A stretch of 8,642 nucleotides of DNA from JAOUEE01 sp051011595. Lineage in GTDB: Bacteria > Actinomycetota > Acidimicrobiia > Acidimicrobiales > SHLQ01. Numbering within the stretch: position 1 is the first letter of the stretch; the number at the start of each line of letters is the position of its first letter. The translations under genes were made by a program, and so were the position numbers. The notes below the pieces were generated by a model. That model searched no databases, was not told where the DNA came from, and was given only the letters and a program-made list of their open reading frames with translations. Below are positions 1 to 6,488 of this stretch, piece by piece. The stretch covers positions 1 to 8,642 of the forward strand of contig JBPCTQ010000306.1 of assembly GCA_051011595.1 (NCBI GenBank), given 5' to 3'.

Positions 1-228
1 GAGCTCGGCCTGGTCGATCGGGTCGTGGCCGACGAGGTGCTCGACGACACCGTCGACGCACTGGCCCGAGAGATCCTGGCCAACAGCGCCGGCACCAACC
101 GCATCGTCAAACAACTCCTGGCCGACGGCGCCGAACGCACCCGGATCGACGCACTCCTCCACGAACGCTCGCTCCCCCACGGCATGCCCGACGATTCGGC
201 CGACCGGATGCGGGCCGGTGGCCGCTGA
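1..228 (+). CDS. enoyl-CoA hydratase/isomerase (crotonase family), C-terminal fragment
   Basis: The reading frame is open from the first base and ends at TGA 226-228, so only the last 75 residues are present and the start lies outside the window. The fragment opens with ELGLVDRVV, the signature that follows the core domain of crotonase-fold proteins. It continues with a helical tail (ALAREILANSAGTNRIVKQLL) like the trimerisation helices of enoyl-CoA hydratases. Family members hydrate or isomerise acyl-CoA thioesters, usually in fatty acid or aromatic degradation. The oxyanion-hole and catalytic glutamate regions are outside the window, so activity and substrate cannot be judged. The last 11 nt overlap the next gene, which suggests co-transcription and translational coupling. 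The family call rests on a short tail and is good but not certain. Confidence 0.75.
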   Translation, partial: ELGLVDRVVADEVLDDTVDALAREILANSAGTNRIVKQLLADGAERTRIDALLHERSLPHGMPDDSADRMRAGGR

Positions 229-823
229 CACCACGATCGCCGCAGCCATCGACGAGCTGCTGAGCCCGGGTCGAGACGATCCGGTGCTGGTGGCGATCGA
301 CGGACGGGGCGGCATCGGCAAATCGACCATCGCCGCCGCGGTTGCCGCCCGGCTCGCCGCCGACACCACCCTCATCGACGGGGACGACTTCTGCGTCGGC
401 CCTCCGCCCGGCGGTTGGACGACGGTTGAACCGTCGCGACGGGCCGACCGCTGTGTGGATTGGCGGCGGCAACGCCCCGTGCTCGAAGCCCTGGCCACGT
501 CCACCGCCACCCGGTGGCAGCCCTACGACTGGGACCGCGACGACGGCACCCTGCGGGCCGACTGGGAACAGCGGTCCGCGACTCCAGTGGTGATATTGGA
601 GGGCACGTTCTCGGCCCGGCCGGAGCTGGCTGACCTGTTCTCGCTGCGGATCCTGCTCGAAGCCGAGGCCGAAGAACAACAACGCCGTTTCATCGCTCGG
701 GAAGGTCGCCGGGAGTGGGACGTGTGGTCGGAATTGTGGGTCGCGGCTGAAGACCACTACTTCCACCAGGTGATGCCCCCCGATCGTTTCGATCTGGTGG
801 TGGCCGTCCAGCCCAGCGGCTGA
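218..823 (+). CDS. small P-loop kinase, uridine kinase-like, substrate unknown
   Basis: This encodes a 201-residue cytoplasmic protein with a Walker A loop at residues 29-37 (GRGGIGKST) after a hydrophobic strand (VLVAID). A DGDDF motif at 54-58 lies where uridine and other nucleoside kinases carry an acidic substrate/Mg contact. A hydrophobic strand ending in LEGTF (127-131) probably supplies the Walker B-like position. An arginine-rich lid candidate (EQQRRFIAREG, 153-163) follows. Length and motif order fit the uridine kinase/phosphoribulokinase-like P-loop class, which moves the ATP gamma-phosphate to a small hydroxylated substrate. The substrate cannot be read from the sequence. GTG 218 is the start because it overlaps the preceding gene by 11 nt and leaves a normal distance to the Walker A loop; no strong ribosome-binding site is visible, as expected for coupled translation. 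Confidence 0.8.
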   Translation: MAADTTIAAAIDELLSPGRDDPVLVAIDGRGGIGKSTIAAAVAARLAADTTLIDGDDFCVGPPPGGWTTVEPSRRADRCVDWRRQRPVLEALATSTATRWQPYDWDRDDGTLRADWEQRSATPVVILEGTFSARPELADLFSLRILLEAEAEEQQRRFIAREGRREWDVWSELWVAAEDHYFHQVMPPDRFDLVVAVQPSG

Positions 824-835
824 ACGCGGCGTTGG

Positions 836-852
836 TACAGTCCGACATCGTG
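836..852 (+). promoter_or_regulatory. putative -10 box of a leaderless promoter for the cupin_8 gene
   Basis: TACAGT at 836-841 matches the actinobacterial TANNNT -10 pattern and is followed by exactly 8 nt and then GTG 850. Transcription would then begin at or next to the start codon. No Shine-Dalgarno sequence precedes the GTG and no convincing -35 box was found. The same TANNNT-N8-start layout occurs at 8567-8551 on the other strand. Confidence 0.45.
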
Positions 853-1839
853 ACCTCCATCGTTCGCTCCGGCCGCCGAAGGCTGCGCCGACTGATCGGC
901 CCGGTGGTCTACGGAGCCCTCATCGGTGTTCTCACACCGCTGCACTACGGCCAGACGTTCCTCCTGCGAGCCCGATCGCGAGGCCGGAAGGGCACAACCC
1001 GGCAGATCCCCCGCGTCGCGGCCACCGAGGTCGAGCTCGACGCCTTGATGAAGGCCGGGCAGCCGGTCGTCATTGAGGGGCTGGGCAGCTCCGTCGACAC
1101 CAACCGCTACCCAGATCTGGCCACCCTGCGATCCATCGCCGGCCAGTACACGGAGACGTTCCCCGTCGATGTCCACGATCCAACCGCACCGTATTTCCTG
1201 TACACCGGCGACTACGGCCTGGTCGTCGACCACACCGAACAGCTGACGCTGGACCAGTTGCTGGACCGGCTCTTCACCGACGGGGATGACAGGTCGGCCA
1301 TCTATCACCAGTTCGCATCCGGCAGCCTGGCCGGTGCCACCGACGAGATCCTGCAGGACATGGCCGATCACCTCGCCGACGTCGTCGACCTGGCGCCCGA
1401 ACCATCGGCCAGCGGCGTCTGGATCGGATCGCCGGGCGTGGTGACGCCGCTCCACTACGACGTATGGCCCGGTTTGTTGTTCCCGACCCATGCGGACAAG
1501 GCGGTCACGATGTTCGCCCCCGACGACGCCCCCAACCTCTATCTCGAGTCACCGTTCGCGGTCGGCGGGCGCTGGAGCCATCTACCGGGGCTCTCGGCCG
1601 AGGCCGACCCGGAATCCTTCGACCGGCTGGCGCGCACCACCACTCATCAGGCGACACTGCACGCCGGTGACGCACTGTTCATCCCGCCGTTCTGGGCTCA
1701 CGAGATGCAGGCGCTGGAGGCCAACATCTCGATGCCCTTCCGGTTCTCCGTCCAACCAACCAGTTATCTCAACCCGAGGTCGCTTCGGGCCCTGGTGGAG
1801 GTGTTTCATCGGGACTATCTCCGGAAGCGGCGGCGATGA
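850..1839 (+). CDS. cupin_8 / JmjC-like Fe(II)/2-oxoglutarate-dependent oxygenase
   Basis: The product is 329 residues from GTG 850. The first 45 residues are strongly basic with a hydrophobic stretch (LIGPVVYGALIGVL, about 16-29), possibly a membrane-associating segment. The catalytic core shows the HxD pair H202 and D204 in TPLHYD, a lysine at K217 (HADK) in the usual 2-oxoglutarate contact region, and the distal H284 in GDALFIPPFWAHEM. The Fe(II) triad therefore looks complete. Family members hydroxylate proteins, peptides or small molecules using O2 and 2-oxoglutarate; the substrate here is unknown. The frame also has a TTG at 832, but GTG 850 is preferred because a TANNNT box lies 8 nt upstream. 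The gene begins 26 nt after the kinase and its end overlaps the convergent methyltransferase gene by 71 bp. An unrelated cupin is unlikely given the full set of motifs. Confidence 0.85.
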   Translation: MTSIVRSGRRRLRRLIGPVVYGALIGVLTPLHYGQTFLLRARSRGRKGTTRQIPRVAATEVELDALMKAGQPVVIEGLGSSVDTNRYPDLATLRSIAGQYTETFPVDVHDPTAPYFLYTGDYGLVVDHTEQLTLDQLLDRLFTDGDDRSAIYHQFASGSLAGATDEILQDMADHLADVVDLAPEPSASGVWIGSPGVVTPLHYDVWPGLLFPTHADKAVTMFAPDDAPNLYLESPFAVGGRWSHLPGLSAEADPESFDRLARTTTHQATLHAGDALFIPPFWAHEMQALEANISMPFRFSVQPTSYLNPRSLRALVEVFHRDYLRKRRR

Positions 1840-2545
1840 ATCTGATGCGGACCGCCACCTCGTAGAGACCCCAGCACAGGTAGTCGTATTCGACCGAGTG
1901 GTCTCGACAGAATTCCTGGAAGGCCTTGAACTCGTGCTCCTTCCAGTTCGGGTAGTTGAAGTACTCGTTGAACACGATCACGGTGCCCACGGCGATCTGC
2001 GGTGCCAGGTTGGACAGGATCGTGCGCGCCGAGCTGTAGAGATCGGAGTCGATGTGAACAAGCGCCACCTGGGCGCGGTGGTCACGGACGAACCCGGGAA
2101 GGGTTTCGTCGAACCAACCGACCACCAGCTCGACGTTGTCGGCGACCGTCGGTATCCCCTCTCCGCCGAACTCGCCCTCGACCGAGGTCCACCCCGTCCA
2201 GTCCTCGGGAAGCCCCTGGAAGGAGTCGAAACCGTACACGGTCGTCTCGGGCCACAGCCGGGCCAGGTGATTGGTGGTGGTACCGGTGCGGACGCCGAAT
2301 TCGAGCACCAACCCCTCATCGGGAGCGTGACGAGACGCGTACGTCAGGACACCGAATCCATCGTCCATGACCATGGCGTCGGTCATCTCGGCTTTGATGT
2401 ACTGCACCGTCTCGGCCAGCGCTTCGCGTCGAAGCTCGTAGTGCGGGTGCCAGCGATCGGAGTAGTAGTCGCGGTGATAGCCGCGTAGCACCGTTCGCAG
2501 CACGTAGTCGATGCCTCGTTTGGCCAGCACCTTGGGATGTCGCAT
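1769..2545 (-). CDS. TylF-like class I SAM-dependent methyltransferase
   Basis: The product is 258 residues from ATG 2545. Motif I is LEFGVRTGTT (81-90), the glycine-rich SAM loop, followed by the acidic strand end YGFDSFQGLPEDW (104-116). HIDSDLY (164-170) and NEYF (193-196) supply acidic and polar residues where TylF/macrocin O-methyltransferase relatives hold a divalent metal and substrate. These features indicate O-methylation of a sugar or similar small molecule, acceptor unknown. ATG 2545 is chosen over a start at 2620 because a GCGAGG ribosome-binding site lies 5 nt upstream and the family homology begins near it. The last ~20 residues (SGDSPDETPPPGPEATSG) are proline- and acid-rich, lie entirely over the antisense end of the cupin_8 gene, and are probably not part of the fold. 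It is divergent from the binding-protein gene. Confidence 0.87.
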   Translation of the reverse strand: MRHPKVLAKRGIDYVLRTVLRGYHRDYYSDRWHPHYELRREALAETVQYIKAEMTDAMVMDDGFGVLTYASRHAPDEGLVLEFGVRTGTTTNHLARLWPETTVYGFDSFQGLPEDWTGWTSVEGEFGGEGIPTVADNVELVVGWFDETLPGFVRDHRAQVALVHIDSDLYSSARTILSNLAPQIAVGTVIVFNEYFNYPNWKEHEFKAFQEFCRDHSVEYDYLCWGLYEVAVRIRFIAAASGDSPDETPPPGPEATSG

Positions 2546-2653
2546 TGGCGCCTCGCTCGCTCGGCCTACGCGCCGAAAGTACCAATCATTCGCACCGCCC
2601 TGACCAAGCCTGACCGACAACCCAACCGGTATGGTGCAGCGGACCCATGGGGG
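2546..2653. promoter_or_regulatory. divergent promoter region between methyltransferase and binding-protein genes
   Basis: These 108 bp separate two divergent start codons and must hold both promoters. Rightward, TATGGT at 2630-2635 is a -10 candidate that would give a short leader of about 12 nt before ATG 2654. Leftward, TACTTT (2581-2576) is a -10 candidate giving a leader of about 24 nt. Neither has a good -35 box at normal spacing. CTGACC occurs twice, 10 bp apart (2600-2605 and 2610-2615). TCGGC and GCCGA (2561-2565, 2572-2576) form an inverted repeat near the leftward transcript start. These are operator candidates only. Confidence 0.5.
2551..2556 (-). promoter_or_regulatory. ribosome-binding site deciding the methyltransferase start
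   Basis: On the minus strand GCGAGG lies 5 nt before ATG 2545. It supports that start rather than the upstream in-frame codon at 2620, which would add 25 residues without family resemblance. Confidence 0.5.
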
Positions 2654-4057
2654 ATGATGCTCACATCGAGAGCTTTACCGGCGGTGGCCGCGGTCCTGCT
2701 GTTGCGGGCCGGGGCGTGTACCTCATCGAGCGACGACGCGGGCGTGGAGACCGGTTCGTCCACTTCGGCGGTCACCCCGACAGCCGGGGGTGCCACCTCG
2801 ACATCGCCGCCCTCGGTGACCGAGGAGACCGCAACAACCGACACCGTCGGCCCACTCACCGCCTCGGCCCGCGGCGTCACGGCCGACGCCATCCACATCG
2901 GGATTCCCCTCGTCGACTTCGCCGGTATCAACGACACCTTCGGTGTCGATCTCAACACGGCCGACGCTCAGCCGGCTTGGGAAGCCGCCGTCGCCGAACT
3001 CAACGAGCGAGGCGGCATTCTCGGCCGCGAGATCGTGGCCACCTACGCGACGTACCTCCCGGTTGCGGTCACCGACATCGACCGGATCTGTCTCGAGCTC
3101 ACCGAGGACACCGAGACCTTCGTGGTGATGGGTGGCCTCCGGCCCCAGGAGGGGGCGTTGTGCTTCACTGCCACCCACGAGACCCCGTTCTTCTCCACCT
3201 TCGGCATGCCCGGCGAGGTGATCGACGCCAGCATCGCTCCGGTGATCGCCCTCGAGCTGCGGGCCGACCGGGCTCTGACGGGACTGGTGGGAGCCCTCGA
3301 CCAGAACGGCGTGCTCGACGAGCACACCCTCGGCATCGTGTCCCACGCCGGAAACGACGCAACCATCGATGCCATCCAGGCCGAGTTGACTGCCCTCGGG
3401 CGTCCCGAGGCCGTCGTGGCCGTGAACGACACCATCGAGTCCGACCAGGTGGCGTACTCCCAGAACAATCAGATCATCGTGGAGCGATTCAAGGCCGACG
3501 GCGTGAGTCTGGTCATACCCATCGGCATCACGCCGGCCGCGGCGTACGTGGCCTTCGACGAGAACGGTGCCGAGGAGATCGTTCTGGCCACCAACAACGG
3601 GCAGATGACCAACGGCACCACCCTCGAGGAGTCCGACGTCGACCCCGACCGCCGTGAGGGGTCCTACTACCTGGCGACCCGCGCCTTCCGTGACTTCGTC
3701 GATCAGGGCCACCAGCCCACCATCGACTGCATCGAGAACTACGAGACCCGCACGGGAGACCAGGCCAACCTGTTCCCCGAGGAGAACCCCGACATCCCGG
3801 GCAACATCGGCGGCATCATGCGATCGTGCCAGTCCATCGCCATCCTGGAGGCGGCCGCCACCGAGGCCGGCGCCGACCTCACCAACGAGTCCCTCGAAGC
3901 CGGTCTGTTGTCCATCGTGGCCTTCGACATGGCCGGCTCCGATCCGGGGTCGATCCGATCCGACAAACGGGACTTCCCCGATCTGGTGTTCCTCAAGGAC
4001 TACGACGTCGCCACCGACCTGTGGATCGATTCCGGAGACCCGGTCGAGCTTCCCTAG
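2654..4057 (+). CDS. ABC transporter substrate-binding lipoprotein, branched-chain amino acid (Peripla_BP_6) type
   Basis: The product is 467 residues. The N-terminus has a short positive region, a hydrophobic core (ALPAVAAVLLL) and a cysteine at C22 in RAGAC. This is an imperfect but plausible lipobox; the mature protein would be lipid-anchored outside the membrane. A Ser/Thr/Gly-rich linker (23-70) leads to the binding domain. ITADAIHIGI-like sequence (GVTADAIHIGIPL, 74-86) and LNERGGILGREI (116-127) are typical of Leu/Ile/Val-binding type I periplasmic proteins. The ligand could be an amino acid, amide, aromatic acid or other small molecule. ATG 2654 (or the adjacent ATG 2657) gives a proper signal peptide and is preceded by GGGGG, whereas starting at 2537 would add a non-signal extension. 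No permease or ATPase gene is adjacent, so it is an orphan here. It ends 77 bp before the convergent RTX gene. Confidence 0.88.
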   Translation: MMLTSRALPAVAAVLLLRAGACTSSSDDAGVETGSSTSAVTPTAGGATSTSPPSVTEETATTDTVGPLTASARGVTADAIHIGIPLVDFAGINDTFGVDLNTADAQPAWEAAVAELNERGGILGREIVATYATYLPVAVTDIDRICLELTEDTETFVVMGGLRPQEGALCFTATHETPFFSTFGMPGEVIDASIAPVIALELRADRALTGLVGALDQNGVLDEHTLGIVSHAGNDATIDAIQAELTALGRPEAVVAVNDTIESDQVAYSQNNQIIVERFKADGVSLVIPIGITPAAAYVAFDENGAEEIVLATNNGQMTNGTTLEESDVDPDRREGSYYLATRAFRDFVDQGHQPTIDCIENYETRTGDQANLFPEENPDIPGNIGGIMRSCQSIAILEAAATEAGADLTNESLEAGLLSIVAFDMAGSDPGSIRSDKRDFPDLVFLKDYDVATDLWIDSGDPVELP

Positions 4058-4134
4058 GGACGGCGCTCAGACGGACGCTGCCTCACCGTCGGACTCGAGC
4101 TCGGGCGTCGGCACACGCGCCGGATCGAGAAGGG

Positions 4135-6396
4135 TCACGGACTGCAGTTGAAGATGGTGTCACCCGGGTCGCTGGTGCAGGTGTCGTTGTCAGGGCCGCC
4201 GTTGACGGTGTCGGTTCCGCCGTCTTGGCTGTTGATGTTGTCGTTGCCCGAAAACGCGACCACCAGATCGGCGCCGCCACCGGTGGTGATGATGTCGTTG
4301 CCGCCCTGGTTGATGTTGCCGTCACCGAAGATCTGGTCGTTGCCGGTCCCGCCGTTGATGGTGTCGTCGTCGGCACCACCGTTGATGACATTGGTGCCCG
4401 ACGGGTCGTTGATCGTGTCGTTCTGCTCGTTGCCCCACAACTGATCGTTGCCCGGACCGCCGTTGACGTTGTCGACGCCGGCCTGGCCGAACACCAGGTC
4501 GTTGCCCGCGTCGCCGTTCAACTGCGGATCGTTCCCGGTCAACCCATAGATCGTGTCGTTGCCCGCTCCACCGGACACTGTGTCGGGGCCTGAACCACCA
4601 TTGAGCACATCGTTGCCCGTGCCACCGGACAACGTGTCCGTCCCGTCCACACCGATGATGAAGTCATCACCGCCGTTGCCCGCAGCCGTGTCATTCCCAC
4701 CCTGGGCATAGATCAGATCATTCTGATCACCACCCGTCAGTGTGTCGTTCCCCGGACCACCATTCAGCACGTCAGCACCCGCTCCCCCGCTGATCGTGTC
4801 GTTGTCGTCGAACCCCAGGATCTGATCCGCGCCCACACCTCCACGTAGATCATCATCACCATCCAAACCGAACACATTGTCATCACCGGCACCCGCATCA
4901 ACCCAATCGTCACCAGGGCCACCGTTGATCGAATCGTTCCCCCCCAAGCCGCAGATTGTGTCGTTCCCACCCAACGCGGTGATCACATCCGGACCGACCG
5001 TCCCCTGAATCACATCCGCACCTGCCGTCGGAACCTGCCCCATCCCGATGTCGACGGTCACCGGCAACCCGTTGCAGACCGGGGCCTGCTCGAGTTCGAA
5101 GGCGCCACGGTCTTTGGCAGGGCCCTGCGGTCGGGCCACGCCCCGTTGGTCGACCGCCGGATCGCCACCAACAGCTGCCGTGACCCCATCGAGCGCAGGG
5201 CTCCCCGCCAGCAACGCATGGGTGTGCGTCGGGCCGCCGTTGTCGGACAACGGCCCCAATCCCGCCCCCGAGCCGATGACGATGTCACCGGGCATCGAGA
5301 AAAAGCTGGTCGCATCGCCGTCACCGATCACGTTGTAGCCATCGCTGACGAAGCCGTTCTCGACCCCGGGCCCCAGCCCGTTGTCGACGTCGCCACCCGC
5401 GCCGCTGTTGTCGGCCACGATCGAGGCGGTCACCCGGATGAAGAACCCTCTGAAAAGGTCACCGACACCGCTGATCCCTGCCCCCTCGGGCGCAGTGTTC
5501 CCGGTGACCGTGGAGAAATGCAGCCCGTCGGTGCCGCCGCCGCTGATCCCGCCACCCCTCGTGGTGGCCGTGTTGCCGGTGATCGTGGAGTTCGATAGGG
5601 ATGCGGCGCTGAATCCGCCAGAGGAGACCCCTCCACCCCAACCGGCCGAATTGGCACTGATGGTCGAGCTCCGCGCGGTGAGCCCTGCGAAGTCGAGGTT
5701 GATCCCGCCGCCGCCGCCGCTCGCGGTGTTGCCGGTGATTGTCGAGTCCGTCACCGTCACCGTGCCACTACCGATGAAGATCCCACCCCCGTTGCCCAAA
5801 GTCGCAGCGTTGCCGCTGATCGTCGAGTCCGTCACCGTCGCCGTGGCGGTGAGGCCGTAGATGCCACCCCCGACTCGGGCCGTGTTGGCGGTGACCGTCG
5901 TGTTCGACAGCGAGACCTTGCCGGAGTCGTTGAGGATGCCGCCCCCCCACCCGAAGAAGGCTGTCGTCGGGGGATTGCCACCGGTGATCGTGAGGTTGTC
6001 GAAGGTGGCGTCGGCTGGGCCGGCGAAACCGTCGACGAAGAAGACCCGTGAGCTGTCGTCAGCATCGATGGTGACGCCGGATCCGCCATCGATCGTGATC
6101 GGGCTGGCGATCGTGAGCTGGTCCCCGGACAGCACGAACGGCCCCGGAACCGCGAAGCCGATGATGTCTGCGCCCGACCCGGCCGGGCACTCGCCGGCCA
6201 TGGCACCCGATGCGGTGTCGCTATTGGCCGCTGCGATGGCCTCCCGCAGCGAGCAGAACCCGTCGTCGGCCACCACGTCACCAGCCGTGTTGACCGTCAA
6301 CGAGGTGGCGCCGACAGGCGGGGCCAACAGCGTCAGCACCAACGCAACGACTGCACCGACGCCAGCAATGACATGACGAGTGCGTGTGTGCCCCAT
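4135..6396 (-). CDS. secreted CSLREA / beta-helix / RTX-repeat protein
   Basis: The product is 753 residues. A Sec signal peptide covers residues 1-30 (RTRH, then a hydrophobic core, then VGA before T31). CSLREAI (48-54) is the CSLREA N-terminal signature. Residues about 80-330 repeat units such as STISGN and STITGNTA with GGGI turns, typical of a right-handed beta-helix. Residues about 331-436 (DGYNVIG, LGPLSDNGGPTHTHAL, GSPALD, DQRGVARPQG, DRGAFE) match the choice-of-anchor-Q type. Residues about 461-737 are about thirty GGxGxDxhx nonapeptides of the RTX calcium-binding kind. The end (TCTSDPGDTIFNCSP) has two cysteines and no visible sortase motif or membrane anchor. The likely role is an extracellular calcium-stabilised adhesin or matrix-type protein; enzyme activity is not evident. 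ATG 6396 is preferred over GTG 6402 because GAGGAG lies 5 nt before it. It is 92 bp downstream of the sulfotransferase gene. Confidence 0.88.
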   Translation of the reverse strand: MGHTRTRHVIAGVGAVVALVLTLLAPPVGATSLTVNTAGDVVADDGFCSLREAIAAANSDTASGAMAGECPAGSGADIIGFAVPGPFVLSGDQLTIASPITIDGGSGVTIDADDSSRVFFVDGFAGPADATFDNLTITGGNPPTTAFFGWGGGILNDSGKVSLSNTTVTANTARVGGGIYGLTATATVTDSTISGNAATLGNGGGIFIGSGTVTVTDSTITGNTASGGGGGINLDFAGLTARSSTISANSAGWGGGVSSGGFSAASLSNSTITGNTATTRGGGISGGGTDGLHFSTVTGNTAPEGAGISGVGDLFRGFFIRVTASIVADNSGAGGDVDNGLGPGVENGFVSDGYNVIGDGDATSFFSMPGDIVIGSGAGLGPLSDNGGPTHTHALLAGSPALDGVTAAVGGDPAVDQRGVARPQGPAKDRGAFELEQAPVCNGLPVTVDIGMGQVPTAGADVIQGTVGPDVITALGGNDTICGLGGNDSINGGPGDDWVDAGAGDDNVFGLDGDDDLRGGVGADQILGFDDNDTISGGAGADVLNGGPGNDTLTGGDQNDLIYAQGGNDTAAGNGGDDFIIGVDGTDTLSGGTGNDVLNGGSGPDTVSGGAGNDTIYGLTGNDPQLNGDAGNDLVFGQAGVDNVNGGPGNDQLWGNEQNDTINDPSGTNVINGGADDDTINGGTGNDQIFGDGNINQGGNDIITTGGGADLVVAFSGNDNINSQDGGTDTVNGGPDNDTCTSDPGDTIFNCSP
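4186..5016 (-). repeat. RTX-type nonapeptide repeat array within the secreted protein
   Basis: About 277 residues (461-737) are built of degenerate 9-residue units such as GGPGNDTLT, GGTGNDVLN and GGAGNDTIY. In RTX proteins these form a parallel beta-roll with Ca2+ bound between turns. Units are not identical at DNA level. Some are irregular (LTGNDPQLNGDAGND; DPSGTNVINGGADDD; GDGNINQGGND), which suggests old divergence rather than a fresh expansion. Codon use changes along the array. Confidence 0.85.
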
Positions 6397-6488
6397 CTCC
6401 ACTCCTCATGTCGATATCTCAGAACGGCAGCGAGATTAGTTGAATGTCACCGCGGGTGCTCCCGGGCTGGTCATGGCCGCAATGTGGT
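6397..6488 (-). promoter_or_regulatory. 92-bp gap upstream of the RTX gene, possible weak promoter
   Basis: The region between the sulfotransferase stop and the RTX start holds the GAGGAG ribosome-binding site. On the minus strand it also has an AT-richer stretch with TAATCT as the best -10 candidate. No -35 box at normal spacing was recognised. A separate promoter for the RTX gene is plausible because a strong hairpin lies just upstream in the sulfotransferase gene. Confidence 0.3.
6402..6407 (-). promoter_or_regulatory. ribosome-binding site deciding the RTX gene start
   Basis: GAGGAG on the minus strand lies 5 nt before ATG 6396. The in-frame GTG 6402-6400 overlaps this site and is therefore unlikely to be the start. 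Confidence 0.7.

Noticed and set aside
757..1491. 244-codon minus strand frame over the oxygenase gene
   Set aside because: The sense strand carries the complete HxD...H motif set; this frame has no recognisable motif.
1490..2488. 332-codon + strand frame across the oxygenase end and the methyltransferase
   Set aside because: It begins out of frame inside the oxygenase gene and runs antisense to the methyltransferase, with no family resemblance.
2546..2620. 25-residue upstream extension of the methyltransferase
   Set aside because: ATG 2545 has a ribosome-binding site and begins the family-like sequence; the extension would occupy most of the divergent promoter region.
2723..3712. 329-codon minus strand frame over the binding-protein gene
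   Set aside because: It is a His/Gly/Val-rich shadow of a gene with a clear signal sequence and domain signature on the other strand.
4051..4060. TCCCTAGGGA palindrome at the binding-protein stop codon as a terminator
   Set aside because: It is a 10-bp palindrome with no loop and no T-tract, so it cannot form a useful RNA hairpin. No other clear terminator was seen in 4058-4134.
4186..5016. CRISPR-like or satellite DNA repeats
   Set aside because: The periodicity is the 27-nt coding period of RTX nonapeptides, degenerate at DNA level, inside one open frame with a signal peptide.
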